The notes beneath the pieces are model-generated. The model was not told where the DNA came from, ran no database searches, and saw only the letters and a list, made by a program, of their open reading frames with translations. A stretch of DNA of 64,000 nt from Lujinxingia vulgaris (GTDB lineage: Bacteria > Myxococcota_A > Bradymonadia > Bradymonadales > Bradymonadaceae), in assembly GCF_007997005.1 (NCBI RefSeq), contig NZ_VOSL01000014.1, positions 1-64,000 of the forward strand, read 5' to 3'. Below, one piece after another: positions 25,201-36,313 of the stretch (its first letter is position 1; each line of letters starts with the position of its first letter). The position numbers and the translations under genes are program-made.

Positions 25201-26102
25201 TCGACGACGACGATCACCCCCGCGACGTCGTCGCCTGCCTCCAGGAGCTCGGCCGCGCCCACTTCGCCGCCGGCCTCTTCGAGGCCTCCCGCGACAACTT
25301 CACGCGCGCGCTCGCCCTGACCTCCACGCATCACTTGCACGACGAGCACACCCCGCACGTCGGCCTGGCGCGCGCCCTTGCGGCCCTTGAGAGCCTGCAG
25401 CAAGCCGAGCTTCACCTGGTCGAAGCGATGAGCTTCTACGGCACCCGCAACGACGCGCTGCGCCGCGCCCGGGTGCAGTTTCACCTGGGCGATCTCTACC
25501 TGGCGATGGGCCGCCCCCAGATCGCCCACGAGCACTACGAGCACGTCTTCTACGTCGGCGAGGAGACCGGCCAGCGCGAGCTCGCGTTCAACGCGCTCGT
25601 GCGTCAGGCCTACGCCTGCTTCGATCAGGACGAAGACGCCGCGGCCTTCGAGGCCCTCTCCGACGCGGTCACCTTCGCCGACGAGGTCGTCGACGCCGAG
25701 CAGACCGCGGTGGCCCGCGCCCACATCATCTACCTGCAACTTCTGGCGAGCGGCTTTAACGCGCGCGGCGAGTTCTTCTCCTCGCTGCTGGTCGCCGGGC
25801 CCGGGGAGCGGGTGCGCGCCTCCAACGTGCTCTGCGACCTCTTCCGCGCCGACGTCGCGCTGGCCCGCGACGAGCTCAGCGAGGCCGCCACCCTCCTGGC
25901 TCGCGCTCGCCTCAACGCCGCCAGCCTCGGCAGCTACGGCGTCTTCATCGCCCTGGCCCGCCGCGAACACGAGCTCGGCCAGGTCCGCGGCCGCCTGGCC
26001 AACCCGCACATCGGCACGGGCTACGCCATCGGCTCCATCTTACCCCCCGAGGTCGGCCGCCGCCGCTTCACATCGACCCGCATCGGCGCCAGCAAGACCT
26101 GA
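22218..26102 (+). CDS. Ser/Thr protein kinase with ATPase-like and TPR regions
   Basis: The protein (1294 aa from the ATG at 22218, which has AGGGA upstream; a TTG at 22173 is less likely) begins with a complete Hanks-type kinase: glycine loop GSGGFSVV (32-39), VALK Lys54, HRDLKPEN (147-153), DFG (170-172) and APEQ. A middle region resembles the AAA_16 domain of kinase-ATPase fusions, but its P-loop reads GNPGTGRSN (near 367) with Arg instead of Lys. A Pro/Ser/Thr-rich linker follows at about 615-670, then many TPR-like helical pairs to the C-terminus (for example DALHHYEAARDLFKK, EAVDHLKRAMEIFDD). This layout is typical of myxobacterial signalling kinases. There is no membrane segment. No partner gene is adjacent. 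Confidence 0.93.
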   Translation: MQALANAQKGDLPALKPGDLVAGRFRIVEIIGSGGFSVVYRAHQEGMNRFVALKVLKPRASADAKIVERFRREALFASQLTHANTITLFDYGQTEEGLCYIAMEFLRGRDLSDEVQHGRPMDLKRVWSILTQVCRSLAEAHRMGLIHRDLKPENIFLVDRDGHDHVKVLDFGVSKALSDFGDARASSLAPLTQEGTVFGTPLYMAPEQAMAEDISPAVDVYALGHIAFEMITGRAAYDGQLSPMDVMLKQINDPPLALPAPFADLPFFELIKSCTHKDPYRRIRNAGELLAALMDEAFLPYMDLREVPPGLRQSSQPRPLVALPAAGEELEQPGLAEEVYRWELSVLSEMLREVQESAQLRLAVIRGNPGTGRSNLLRAFLRQQKNQLGVRLIHRESNPSATHATAGLETDLAQVSGLRLRGEGIKEVNRLLRELHGEQDDATLTELMPVRIDSNPLSELTSLRDAFLSRMVEPFRRASRVGSLIWGIENLETLDTLTLAFLDRFLRELQVHPAPILVVVTVHPDALSRRPGMMRYTDAIVEAPATYARQLRLLEPGARKEGHAESSEVLQELADISSGATVDGSYLGSSPSPLRASEAREATEAPARGTVPTADPTDEEIARWAAMADGAQPLLPEPDAPTDPTSDASPRTESDSPFTAPDAPATGSPSSQAPAEIHQAFDSVLGYLAQLDERAVERPLWEFIYHRVLPFETTRVMGVILEQAERFGIIRLSDDAIAFSDQEYAHNLRQLFAEREDAIEAHLNLAKLLHEFAPRPTPRDLRRIVHHAIKGHDFERAISLLVEAGESAYEELDLDSAREHFLQFKALLDDLAMRSPTPAAAYVPHPGVWLRLGEVQGALGEHGAAEDALLRAIREARDEDHTLRANAHKLLADLAMSQTRYEDALHHYEAARDLFKKTALARPYVATLAEIGRCAVLLGRPRQAEGILLQSIDKAETLQDDALRARQHRYMGDVLTRQGRFLEAVDHLKRAMEIFDDDDHPRDVVACLQELGRAHFAAGLFEASRDNFTRALALTSTHHLHDEHTPHVGLARALAALESLQQAELHLVEAMSFYGTRNDALRRARVQFHLGDLYLAMGRPQIAHEHYEHVFYVGEETGQRELAFNALVRQAYACFDQDEDAAAFEALSDAVTFADEVVDAEQTAVARAHIIYLQLLASGFNARGEFFSSLLVAGPGERVRASNVLCDLFRADVALARDELSEAATLLARARLNAASLGSYGVFIALARREHELGQVRGRLANPHIGTGYAIGSILPPEVGRRRFTSTRIGASKT

Positions 26103-26109
26103 GGCGTTC

Positions 26110-26545
26110 CGCCCAACCCACACGCCAACTCCCAACATCGCGAACCACCGGCGCCCCACCACAACACGCACACCCCCCAACGCCCTCACGAATCGACCCA
26201 CATCGCGAACCTCGGTGCCCCACAACCACCCAACCACACAACCACCTGACCACAACACGCGCCCCCCCCAACCCACACGCCAACTCCCAACATCGCGAAC
26301 CACCGGCGCCCCACCACAACACGCACACCCCCCAACGCCCTCACGAATCGACCCTCATCGCGAACTTCGGCGCCCCACAACCACCCAACCACACAACCAC
26401 CTAACCACAACCCGCACACCCCCCAACGCCCTCACGAATCGACCCTCATCGCGAACTTCGGCGCCCCACAACCACCCAACCACACAACCACCTAACCACA
26501 ACCCGCACACCCCCCAACGCCCGGAACAACTCCCAACATCGCGAA
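26110..26545 (-). repeat. Cluster of about four family A elements
   Basis: Starting eight bases after the kinase stop, about four minus-oriented family A units run in tandem. A CCAACTCCCAACATCGCGAA segment interrupts between some units and the two last full units are nearly identical, showing recent local duplication. Confidence 0.85.
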
Positions 26546-26561
26546 CCCCCGGCGCCCCCCC

Positions 26562-26996
26562 TCACAAGATCCGCCGCGCCCCGGTGATCGCCCGAAAAAT
26601 CGCCACCTCATTCATCACCGCCTCCTCCCCCACCGCCGCGATAAAAAGTCGTCGACCGCCGGCGCGAAACGCGCACACCGCCAGCTCCTCGCTCTCCAGA
26701 AGCGGGTTCTGGCGGCGCAGGGTTTCCAGGTGCGCCTGGCGATGCTCGGGCACCACCGCCATCGTCGGCGCCAGCCCGGCCAACGCCTGCATAAATGGCG
26801 TGGGGCAATCAGGAGAGGCCGCCACCATCATCCCCTGCTCATCAACCAGCACGCAGCAGCGAAGCGCGAAGTCGCGCACCACCTGGTCGAGCTGATAGCC
26901 CAGCGCCAGCTCCGGACGCTCGGCGCGCCGCCGGCGTCGCTCCGGCTGCTCGGCGGTCGAGATGTCGGGGCGATCGAGTTCTTCGAGGTTCATCAT
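26562..26996 (-). CDS. Small roadblock/LC7-like protein (tentative)
   Basis: The protein (144 aa from the ATG at 26996, five bases after GGGAAGG) has a charged Arg/Glu-rich N-terminus and then a compact region: LGYQLDQVVRDFALRCCVLVDEQGMMVAASPD, a helix, ELAVCAFRAGGRRLFIAAVGEEAVMNEVAIFRAITGARRIL. The order helix, strand with D.QG..VA, and a final strand-helix resembles roadblock/longin-type small GTPase regulators, common in this kind of bacterium. The assignment is by pattern only. It is monocistronic, with its stop next to the family A cluster. Confidence 0.55.
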   Translation of the reverse strand: MMNLEELDRPDISTAEQPERRRRRAERPELALGYQLDQVVRDFALRCCVLVDEQGMMVAASPDCPTPFMQALAGLAPTMAVVPEHRQAHLETLRRQNPLLESEELAVCAFRAGGRRLFIAAVGEEAVMNEVAIFRAITGARRIL

Positions 26997-27026
26997 TGCG
27001 TCCTTCCCTGGTCGCAGGTTGGCCAT

Positions 27027-27258
27027 CCACAGTCACGATCAAACGTGGGCCAAGCCTAGCAAGGGAAGAAAGGGACGCAATTTTTTGGGGCGTGGCAGGT
27101 AAGGTGACCGTCCCACAGACGGACATCAGCCAGTGTTCATGCGCTCTTCGTCCATCCCCGGGTCAGACATGAACGCGACGTCCACAAGCGGCGAAGACGT
27201 CGTGGCTGACGTGCCCCCCCTCAACGACCGCCGCAGCTCGGCGGCGACTCACGACGGG
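27027..27258. other. Intergenic, no feature recognised
   Basis: Short GC-rich spacer between two minus-strand genes. It holds a weak CCCCGGGTCAGACATGAACG segment that may be a decayed family D palindrome. Nothing else can be supported. Confidence 0.4.
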
Positions 27259-27768
27259 TTAACGCCCAAACGCCATCGCAACCCTGGACATCAACAACTT
27301 CCCCATAAACTTGAGCGAGTACGACGAAACGCTCGGTACATCGTCCGGGATCACCACCTCTTCAGACGCGAACTTCGTGCACATCCGCACATCCAGTGGC
27401 GGCGCATCGTCTTCAAAACGCGCGCGATAAAGTGACACCCAATGCCTCGAATCCGAGAAGTTCAGATACATCGGCGAGTTGCAACAACTCGCCACCATGC
27501 GCGACGTCGCGGAGTCGTCGCGAAGTTTGTAGTCCGTTAAATGAGGCGCTCCCTGACCTACCTCCATACGATCGTTGCGGTACATCACGTACTCGGTGCC
27601 CCCACCGTCCCTGGTGACCTTCCCGGCGCCGGGCAACGTCTCGATCTGGCGAGCGCCGGCCTGGCAGTCGTCGCAATAGCAAGACAAGCAGGCGATCGCC
27701 TTGCCGGTTAACTTCAACGTCACGCTCCCGCACGTGCACGAAACCTGGTTCACATCACTCTCCATCAT
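27259..27768 (-). CDS. GFA/CENP-V-type zinc protein (DUF6151-like)
   Basis: The protein (169 aa from the ATG at 27768, five bases after AAGGAG) has the cysteine pattern of the glutathione-dependent formaldehyde-activating (GFA) fold: SCTCGSVTL near the N-terminus, CLSCYCDDCQ, and MVASCCNSPMYLNFS in the middle. These Cys residues bind two zinc ions in the family. The N-terminal CTCG...CYCDDC spacing together with the YRND...LTDY segment fits the DUF6151 branch rather than true S-(hydroxymethyl)glutathione synthase. The physiological substrate is unknown. Monocistronic. Confidence 0.75.
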   Translation of the reverse strand: MMESDVNQVSCTCGSVTLKLTGKAIACLSCYCDDCQAGARQIETLPGAGKVTRDGGGTEYVMYRNDRMEVGQGAPHLTDYKLRDDSATSRMVASCCNSPMYLNFSDSRHWVSLYRARFEDDAPPLDVRMCTKFASEEVVIPDDVPSVSSYSLKFMGKLLMSRVAMAFGR

Positions 27769-27774
27769 CTCCAC

Positions 27775-28089
27775 TCCTTCGACCCCATCTTCAAAACGCC
27801 GGGCGTCACAACCGACGCAACAGGCGTCGCTTCATACCACGGTCGTTTCACAACACGCGGGATCGACATCCGCCGCGCAAAAATATTGCCCCTCCCCCCA
27901 GAACCTGGCGCTCTCGTCAGGTTGACACTCAACACCCGCCAACACTGACCCGAGACACAGGAGAAGGCTCGACCCGAGGTTGAACACCCCCGTGGTTGTC
28001 CCTCGCTCTCAACACATCTCACATAAAAAAGAGCGCCGGCCCTCTTCGGACCGGCGCTCTTCTCACAACCTCACTTCGACGTTACACGC
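27775..28089 (-). terminator. Intergenic with rho-independent terminator (28025-28059)
   Basis: On the minus strand GAGCGCCGG and its complement (28031-28039 with 28051-28059) form a strong hairpin followed by six U, terminating the gene at 28090. The rest of the stretch shows nothing recognisable. Confidence 0.85.
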
Positions 28090-28560
28090 TCAGAAGTACC
28101 ACCGCGCGTGCCCACCGAAGTTCACAAGGTGAATGTCTACATCCGGCACCACGTAGAGCCCCGGCCGCCACTCCAGCACCAGATCGATCGGCACCGGCTG
28201 GAAATGAAACTCCAGCCCCGCCACAAAGGCCGCACCCACTCCCAGCCCACCATCGCCAACGCCCAGCGCTCCGCCACCGCCGAAGTTCCACGCCAGCGTC
28301 AGCGCATCGGCCGACGCGATCGCCGGCATGTTGAACAAGAGATCCAACGAGGCGGCCACCCCGTCACATCCGCCCCAGCACCCCGCCGTCAGCTGGAAGG
28401 CCGTCGGCCCCGCGGGCAACTTCAGCGAGAGGCCGGAGGCCACCGTCGCCGAGCCAATCCCCACGCCCAGCCCGGTGTTGCGCTGCGCCCAGGCTTCCTG
28501 CTCTCCAAGCAGCGAGAAGGTCAACACCACCGCCGCAAACAAACCCATCCATCGCTTCAT
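28090..28560 (-). CDS. Small secreted barrel-like protein
   Basis: The protein (156 aa from the second ATG at 28560, six bases after AAGGAG) carries a signal peptide (WMGLFAAVVLTFSLL...EAWA-Q). The mature part is Gly-rich with alternating strands (LGVGIGSATVASGLSLKL, GAAFVAGLEFHFQPVPIDLVLEWRPGLYV) and ends in HARWYF, an aromatic terminal residue typical of outer-membrane barrels. A CWGGC pair may form a disulfide. Function unknown. A strong terminator follows. Confidence 0.75.
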   Translation of the reverse strand: MKRWMGLFAAVVLTFSLLGEQEAWAQRNTGLGVGIGSATVASGLSLKLPAGPTAFQLTAGCWGGCDGVAASLDLLFNMPAIASADALTLAWNFGGGGALGVGDGGLGVGAAFVAGLEFHFQPVPIDLVLEWRPGLYVVPDVDIHLVNFGGHARWYF

Positions 28561-28563
28561 CAT

Positions 28564-28907
28564 CTACTCCTTTACGTCAAACACATCGATACATCATCGA
28601 CGAGCAAACCTCGTCCATTACCGCACAAAGTCAAACCGCACGTCGGACCCCGGGGTGAGCATCACCCTGCAAACATGCGGACTTCGCACGTCCCAGGGTC
28701 GAACATCAACCCGCGTTGATGCGCTCTTCCGACGACCGAGGGTCGGGCAACGTCCCGCTCCGATCAGCATCCAACGCCCGGCTCAGGAACGAAAAAGCCC
28801 GGGCGGACGCCCGGGCTTTTTTACAAACTTCGCCACGCTCTTCTACGCGCGACCTCGATGTGCCGACCTCCGCACAACATCGGCACATCAACCGTGTTGC
28901 ATGCGCC
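28564..28907. terminator. Intergenic with bidirectional terminator (28792-28822) and one family D palindrome
   Basis: AAAAAGCCCGGGC and its complement flank a GGAC loop at 28792-28822, giving a hairpin with U-runs in both directions; it terminates lon. A family D copy (CGACCGAGGGTCGG) lies near 28726-28742 and a weaker one (CCCAGGGTCGAACATC) near 28690. Confidence 0.85.
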
Positions 28908-31358
<2,451 letters not shown>

Positions 31359-31470
31359 ATCGCTCTCGTGTGTGGTGCGTCAGTGCGGCCCGACCTCGGG
31401 CCCGACCGCTGCTTCTCTACATCCTACCCGCCCTCAACCCATGCCCACTCCGGCATGAGGTGCCGCCCTC

Positions 31471-32727
31471 TCAGGCGGACTCGGCCGTGGTGGGGTCGAG
31501 TTGAATCTGTGCGCCGCTGGCCCGGTTGACCATCTCATCGGTGATCTTGAGCTCTTTGATGTCTTCGCGATCGGGAAGATCGTACATCAGATCCATCATC
31601 AAGGTCTCGAGGATCGAGCGCAGCCCTCGCGCCCCGGTCTTATGCGCCAGAGCTGCTCGCGCCACCGAGCGCAGCGCGTCGGGCTCAAACTCCACCTGCA
31701 CCCCGTCGATGCGGAAGAGCTTACGGTACTGCTTGACCAGCGCGTTCTTCGGCGAGGTGAGGATCTCGACGAGGGCCTCCTCATCGAGCTCTTCCAGGGT
31801 GGCGATCACCGGCACGCGTCCCACAAACTCGGGGATCAGGCCAAAGCGCATCAGATCTTCGGGCTGCAGCGTGGCGAAGAGCTCGCTGGCCGAGCGATCG
31901 TCGACCTTGCTGATATCGCCGCCAAAGCCCATGCGCTTGTCGCCCACACGCTGCGCGATGATCTGCTCCAGCCCCGAGAAAGCGCCGCCGCAGATAAAGA
32001 GAATGTTGGTGGTGTCGATCTGCAAAAAGTCTTGCTGCGGATGCTTGCGCCCACCCTTGGGCGGCACAGACGCCACCGTGCCCTCAATGATTTTCAAGAG
32101 CGCCTGCTGCACACCTTCGCCCGAGACATCCCGCGTGATCGAGGGGTTCTCGCCCTTGCGCGAGATTTTGTCGATCTCGTCGATGTAGATGATCCCGCGG
32201 CTGGCCTTCTCCACGTCGCCATCGGCGGCCTGAAGCAGGTTCACGATGATGTTCTCCACGTCCTCGCCAACATAGCCGGCCTCGGTGAGGCTGGTGGCGT
32301 CGGCGATGGTGAAGGGCACATCGAGGATGCGCGCCAGGGTCTGGGCCAGAAGCGTCTTACCGCTGCCGGTGGGGCCAATCAGCAGAATGTTCGACTTCTG
32401 CAGCTCCACCCCGTCGCTATCGACCACGCTGTCGATGCGCTTGTAGTGGTTGTGCACGGCCACCGCCAGGTTGCGCTTGGCCTTCTCCTGGCCGATCACA
32501 TACTGATCGAGGATCTCCTTGATCTCGATGGGCTTGGGCACGTTGGCAATGCCACTGGTGCGGCTCTCTCGCTCGACCTCCTGGTCGATGATGTCGCCAC
32601 ATAGCCCGATGCACTCATCGCAGATGTAGACGGTGGGTCCGGCAATCAGCTTCTGCACGTCGCGCTGACTCTTCCCGCAGAACGAACAGCACAAGTTGGC
32701 GTGACCGCCGCTGCCTTTCTTCGCCAT
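31471..32727 (-). CDS. clpX: ClpXP protease ATPase subunit
   Basis: The protein (418 aa) has the N-terminal zinc-binding domain (Cys14, Cys17, Cys36, Cys39 in CSFCGKSQ...[11 protein letters not shown]) and an AAA+ module with Walker A GPTGSGKT at 118-125 and Walker [11 protein letters not shown]. The pore loop and sensor region are intact, including [14 protein letters not shown]. It unfolds tagged proteins and feeds them to ClpP, whose gene is 200 bp upstream on the same strand. Length and motifs are standard. Confidence 0.98.
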   Translation of the reverse strand: MAKKGSGGHANLCCSFCGKSQRDVQKLIAGPTVYICDECIGLCGDIIDQEVERESRTSGIANVPKPIEIKEILDQYVIGQEKAKRNLAVAVHNHYKRIDSVVDSDGVELQKSNILLIGPTGSGKTLLAQTLARILDVPFTIADATSLTEAGYVGEDVENIIVNLLQAADGDVEKASRGIIYIDEIDKISRKGENPSITRDVSGEGVQQALLKIIEGTVASVPPKGGRKHPQQDFLQIDTTNILFICGGAFSGLEQIIAQRVGDKRMGFGGDISKVDDRSASELFATLQPEDLMRFGLIPEFVGRVPVIATLEELDEEALVEILTSPKNALVKQYRKLFRIDGVQVEFEPDALRSVARAALAHKTGARGLRSILETLMMDLMYDLPDREDIKELKITDEMVNRASGAQIQLDPTTAESA

Positions 32728-32927
32728 AGAGATATCCTGGTGTCACTGGTCATGCTGCGCCCTCTGGCTGTGAAGACCTTGTGCCTTCACGCTCGGGCCG
32801 CTTCTACCCTCGAAAAACGGTGGGTTTCAGGGAGTCATTCCCCGAAACCCACCGGGGCACGTCACGCATCCTATCGGGCGCGCCGTGCCAACTTCAACTT
32901 CTGCTCGCTGCCGCAGACGCCACCGCC

Positions 32928-33536
32928 TTACTTCTCGGGCTGGTCCTGCTTGGCCCGCGGGCTGATCACCTCATCGACCAATCCGTACTCCCGGGCGTCT
33001 TCGGCGCTCATGAAGAAGTCGCGATCGGTGTCCCGCTCAATATTCTCCAGGCTCTGGCCGGTGTGGCGAGCCAGGATGCCGTTGAGCGTCTCACGCAACT
33101 TCAAGATCTCACGGGCCTGGATGTCGATATCGGTGGCCTGACCACTCAAGCCGCCCATCAGCGGCTGGTGAATCAAGATCCGCGAGTTGGGCAGGCTAAA
33201 GCGCCGCCCCGGCTCGCCGGCCGCCAGCAGCACCGCCCCCATTGAGGCGGCCTGCCCCAGACAGATCGTGGTCACCGGCGCTTTGACGTACTGCATCGTA
33301 TCATAGATCGCCAACCCCGCCGTCACACTCCCGCCCGGAGAGTTGATGTAGAGCGAGATCTCCTTGTCGGGATCATCGCTCTCCAGAAAGAGCAGCTGGG
33401 CGATGATGGAGTTGGCGATCTGATCGTTGACCTGAGTACCCAGAAAGATAATCCGGTCTTTGAGCAGTCGACTGAAGATGTCCCAACCGCGCTCTCCGCG
33501 GTGGGTTTGTTCGACGACGTTGGGGATAAAGGCCAT
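32928..33536 (-). CDS. clpP: ATP-dependent Clp protease proteolytic subunit
   Basis: The protein (202 aa) starts at the ATG at 33536, giving [15 protein letters not shown] stands six bases before it, and an upstream start would add an untypical leader. Catalytic residues are Ser98 ([10 protein letters not shown]), His123 (LIHQP) and an Asp near 173 (DRDFFMS). The short N-terminal propeptide typical of ClpP is retained. It forms the barrel-shaped serine protease partnered by ClpX, encoded next. Confidence 0.98.
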   Translation of the reverse strand: MAFIPNVVEQTHRGERGWDIFSRLLKDRIIFLGTQVNDQIANSIIAQLLFLESDDPDKEISLYINSPGGSVTAGLAIYDTMQYVKAPVTTICLGQAASMGAVLLAAGEPGRRFSLPNSRILIHQPLMGGLSGQATDIDIQAREILKLRETLNGILARHTGQSLENIERDTDRDFFMSAEDAREYGLVDEVISPRAKQDQPEK

Positions 33537-33637
33537 GGCTCGCTCCTCGTGGTGTTGCTTAACGTTTCGACGCACACATCATTCGACAGCTCAACCGACA
33601 GGGGGCGCCGCCTATTCGCGACGCCCGCTGGCGACGC

Positions 33638-35131
33638 TTATTCGGAGGCTTCCGCGTCGTCGTCTTTCTTGGTGCTCTTCTTCTTGGTCGCCTTCTTCTT
33701 GGGCTTGGCCTCGGCCTCACCCTCTTCGGCGCCCTCATCATCCTTCTTGGTGCTCTTCTTCTTGGTCGCCTTCTTCTTGGGCTTGGCCTCGACCTCTTCG
33801 GCCGGCGCCGCCTCGGCGTCTTCCGCCTCTTCGGTGGGCCACTCCACGTCGACGATCTCGGCGTCAGCCAGCAACTTCGCGCGCACCTTCTCGAGCAGCG
33901 CGGAGGCCTGGGCCTGGCGGAAGCGATCCTGGTTCTGCATCACAAAGGCCCGGTACTGCTGGGCGTTGGCTCCAACCTCAGCACCGCGGCGCTCAAAGTA
34001 AGCGGAGAGATCCTCTTCTTCGACCTTGAGGTTCTCTTTGCGGGCGATCTCCATGAGCAAGAACTCACGCTTGATCTGCTCGACGACGTCTTCGCGGATG
34101 CTCTCGGCGATCGCCTCCACGCTCAGCCCGAACTGCGCCGGGTCGATGCCCTGCTGGGCGAACATCTGCAGACGCTGGCGCGCCGCCTGGGTGACCTGCT
34201 CGTCGAGGAAGCTCGGCGGCAGCTCAAAGGTGTTCTGCTCCAGAAGCGTCGTCATCATCGAGTCGATCGCCAGCTGCTCCGCTTCTTTCTGACGCTGCTC
34301 TTCAAGACGCGTGCGGATCGCCGAGCGCACCTCCAGCAGCGTCTCGCCCTGGCCGGTGGTCTTGGCAAACTCATCGTCGAGCTCCGGGAGCACCTTGCGC
34401 TCGACCTTGGTCACGGTCAGGCGGATCGGCAACTTCTGGCCGCGCAGCTCTTCGACCGGGAAGTCGTCCTGCGCGTCGATCTCCGAGTCGACCACCGCGT
34501 CAAAGCCCTGACCGGTGAGCGCATCTTCGATGCCCGGGAGGGTCTGACCCGAGCCGATCTCCACCTGCACGCCGCTGGAGCGCATGTCTTTAAGCTCAGG
34601 ATGCTCGCCCACCGCCTCGAAGTCGACGGTGACGATATCACCGGTCTCAATGACCTCGCGGGTGACCACAGGCTCAAGCTTCGAGTTGTTCTGGCGCAGG
34701 TTCTCAAGCTCGGCGTCGACGGCCTCGTTGGCGATCTCCGCTTTGGGCTTCTCGACCTTCACACCCATATAACCGATCGGATCGATCTCGGGGCGCAGCT
34801 CGTAATCCACCGTGAACTTCAGCTCACCGCCTTCGTCCAGGGGAATGTCGGTGACCTGGGGCACGCCCACATGCAGGACGTTCTCGGTCTCTTTGAGCAT
34901 CTTGTTGACGTTGTCGCTGACGAGATCTTCGATCACATCGCGCATCACCGCCTGCCCGTAGCGCTGCTTCATCACCGAGAGCGGGATCTTGCCTTTGCGG
35001 AAGCCCGAAATTTTGACGCGATTCGAGAGCTGACGCAGGGCCTTATTGACCTGACGATTGTACTCTTCCGCCTCTACCGTGATCGTCGCGCTACGCGTCA
35101 ACTCGCCAGTCTCTTCGACCTGATGTGCCAT
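33638..35131 (-). CDS. tig: Trigger factor with lysine-rich C-terminal tail
   Basis: The protein (497 aa) is a ribosome-associated chaperone and prolyl isomerase. The ribosome-binding signature GFRKGKIP is at 43-50, the FKBP-like domain follows at about 160-245, and the helical arms occupy the rest to about 440. Unlike the usual tail, residues 445-497 hold two copies of a KPKKKATKKKSTKKDD module separated by an acidic spacer. The tail is strongly basic and repetitive at the DNA level. It heads the tig-clpP-clpX-lon series. Confidence 0.96.
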   Translation of the reverse strand: MAHQVEETGELTRSATITVEAEEYNRQVNKALRQLSNRVKISGFRKGKIPLSVMKQRYGQAVMRDVIEDLVSDNVNKMLKETENVLHVGVPQVTDIPLDEGGELKFTVDYELRPEIDPIGYMGVKVEKPKAEIANEAVDAELENLRQNNSKLEPVVTREVIETGDIVTVDFEAVGEHPELKDMRSSGVQVEIGSGQTLPGIEDALTGQGFDAVVDSEIDAQDDFPVEELRGQKLPIRLTVTKVERKVLPELDDEFAKTTGQGETLLEVRSAIRTRLEEQRQKEAEQLAIDSMMTTLLEQNTFELPPSFLDEQVTQAARQRLQMFAQQGIDPAQFGLSVEAIAESIREDVVEQIKREFLLMEIARKENLKVEEEDLSAYFERRGAEVGANAQQYRAFVMQNQDRFRQAQASALLEKVRAKLLADAEIVDVEWPTEEAEDAEAAPAEEVEAKPKKKATKKKSTKKDDEGAEEGEAEAKPKKKATKKKSTKKDDDAEASE

Positions 35132-35326
35132 CGGCTTGCTCTCCTTAAGCAGTGCTGCCGTCCTCGTTTACGCCCCGGTCCGGGGGGTGGGGATCGGCCT
35201 GATCATCGGCGCCTTTAGCCCCGAGCATGCGGGGCCAAAACGCCTGGTGTTTGTGGTGGCGACTCGCCACTGCGAGCGCCGGTGATGCTGCGGACTGCCG
35301 CCCCTTTCTACTGCGGCAATCCTCCA

Positions 35327-35409
<83 letters not shown>

Positions 35410-35433
35410 TGCGGTGCCTGTCGTGCAAACGAT

Positions 35434-35468
35434 AAAAGCCGAGCCGGGCAGACGCCTCGACCCGGCTT
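35434..35468 (-). terminator. Probable terminator downstream of tRNA-Lys
   Basis: AGCCGGG and CCCGGCT pair around a 12-base loop and, on the minus strand, are followed by CGGCTTTTA. It lies between tRNA-Lys and tRNA-Leu. Confidence 0.5.
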
Positions 35469-35514
35469 TGGCCGTCATCGCAGGCGACGTCGGCGCGCCG
35501 CCTTACTCTCATTA

Positions 35515-35587
35515 TGGGCCAGGAAGGAATCGAACCTTCAACCTGCGGATTAAGAGTCCGTTGCTCTACCGATTGAGCTACTGGCCC
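35515..35587 (-). tRNA. tRNA-Lys (anticodon CTT)
   Basis: Minus-strand cloverleaf of 73 nt: acceptor GGGCCAG/CTGGCCC, D-arm AGCTCAATCGGTAGAGC, anticodon loop CTCTTAA, T-arm AGGTTCGATTCCT, discriminator A. CCA is not encoded. Confidence 0.95.
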
Positions 35588-35630
35588 CGACCGGTCCGCG
35601 CGCTGGGCCGGCGCGTCCCGTCATGTCGAA

Positions 35631-35704
<74 letters not shown>

Positions 35705-35737
35705 GGATTTCGCGGCCAAAACCGCGAAACGAAGCGT

Positions 35738-35766
35738 CTTATGCCACCCCCACCCCTATCGTTCAA
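35738..35766 (-). promoter_or_regulatory. Candidate sigma-70 promoter of tRNA-Arg/tRNA-Lys
   Basis: On the minus strand TTGAAC (35761-35766) and CATAAG (35738-35743) are 17 bases apart, about 35 bases upstream of tRNA-Arg. Confidence 0.45.
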
Positions 35767-35860
35767 GTGTTTTTTTCCCCTTTTTGGGCCCGCCCCACCG
35801 CCTCCGCCCCCCTCGCCCTGGTCGCCTTCCGGCGAGCGCTTCGCTTTCAACGACGCCCAT

Positions 35861-35903
35861 AAAAAAAACGCCTCACCGCGACTGCGATAAGGCGTTCTTT
35901 TTC
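35861..35903 (-). terminator. Terminator of tRNA-His
   Basis: AACGCCT (35867-35873) pairs with AGGCGTT (35890-35896), with a small internal CGC/GCG helix and a run of U on the minus strand. It lies four bases beyond tRNA-His. U-runs on both sides could make it bidirectional. Confidence 0.75.
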
Positions 35904-35906
35904 GAG

Positions 35907-35981
35907 GGTGGATAACGGGATTTGAACCCGTGACCTCTGGCACCACAAGCCAGCGCTCTAACCGACTGAGCTATACCCACC
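35907..35981 (-). tRNA. tRNA-His (anticodon GTG)
   Basis: Minus-strand cloverleaf with the extra G-1 opposite discriminator C73, diagnostic for tRNA-His; acceptor GTGGGTA/TATCCAC and anticodon loop TTGTGGT. Confidence 0.95.
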
Positions 35982-36026
35982 GTGCCGACGCCGTTCCAAA
36001 AAGGTTGAGCGTCGAACAGGCCGGGA

Positions 36027-36054
36027 AGTTAATGAGCGTTGAGGTATGTGTCAA
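36027..36054 (-). promoter_or_regulatory. Strong sigma-70 promoter of tRNA-His
   Basis: On the minus strand a perfect TTGACA (36049-36054) is followed after 16 bases by TTAACT (36027-36032), about 45 bases upstream of the mature tRNA. The remaining region to 36313 is otherwise the leader of the next plus-strand gene; TTGACT at 36118 may be its promoter. Confidence 0.7.
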
Positions 36055-36313
36055 GCCTTTCCTGAGCCCCTCCCGGCGATTTTTTTTCGCCGCCGGCGAA
36101 CTCCCGCGCCCCGGACGTTGACTTTACCTTGAGCGCGCTACGTTTAGAGCCGTCGGCCGGCCGCTGCGATCCGCCTGCCCGCTTCTGGTACACTTTAAGG
36201 GGAGATGCCACTGCAACCGGTGCAACTCGCGCCGGTGATGTGCGCAGGGCGTCGCGCCTGCTTCCTTTCCGGTCCATTCGCCCTTATGCGACCTCTGTCG
36301 AGAGCCACAGCTT

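Noticed and set aside
26110-26895. Plus-strand frame across the family A cluster
   Set aside because: Pro/His/Thr-rich product of repeats continuing as a shadow of the minus-strand gene at 26562.
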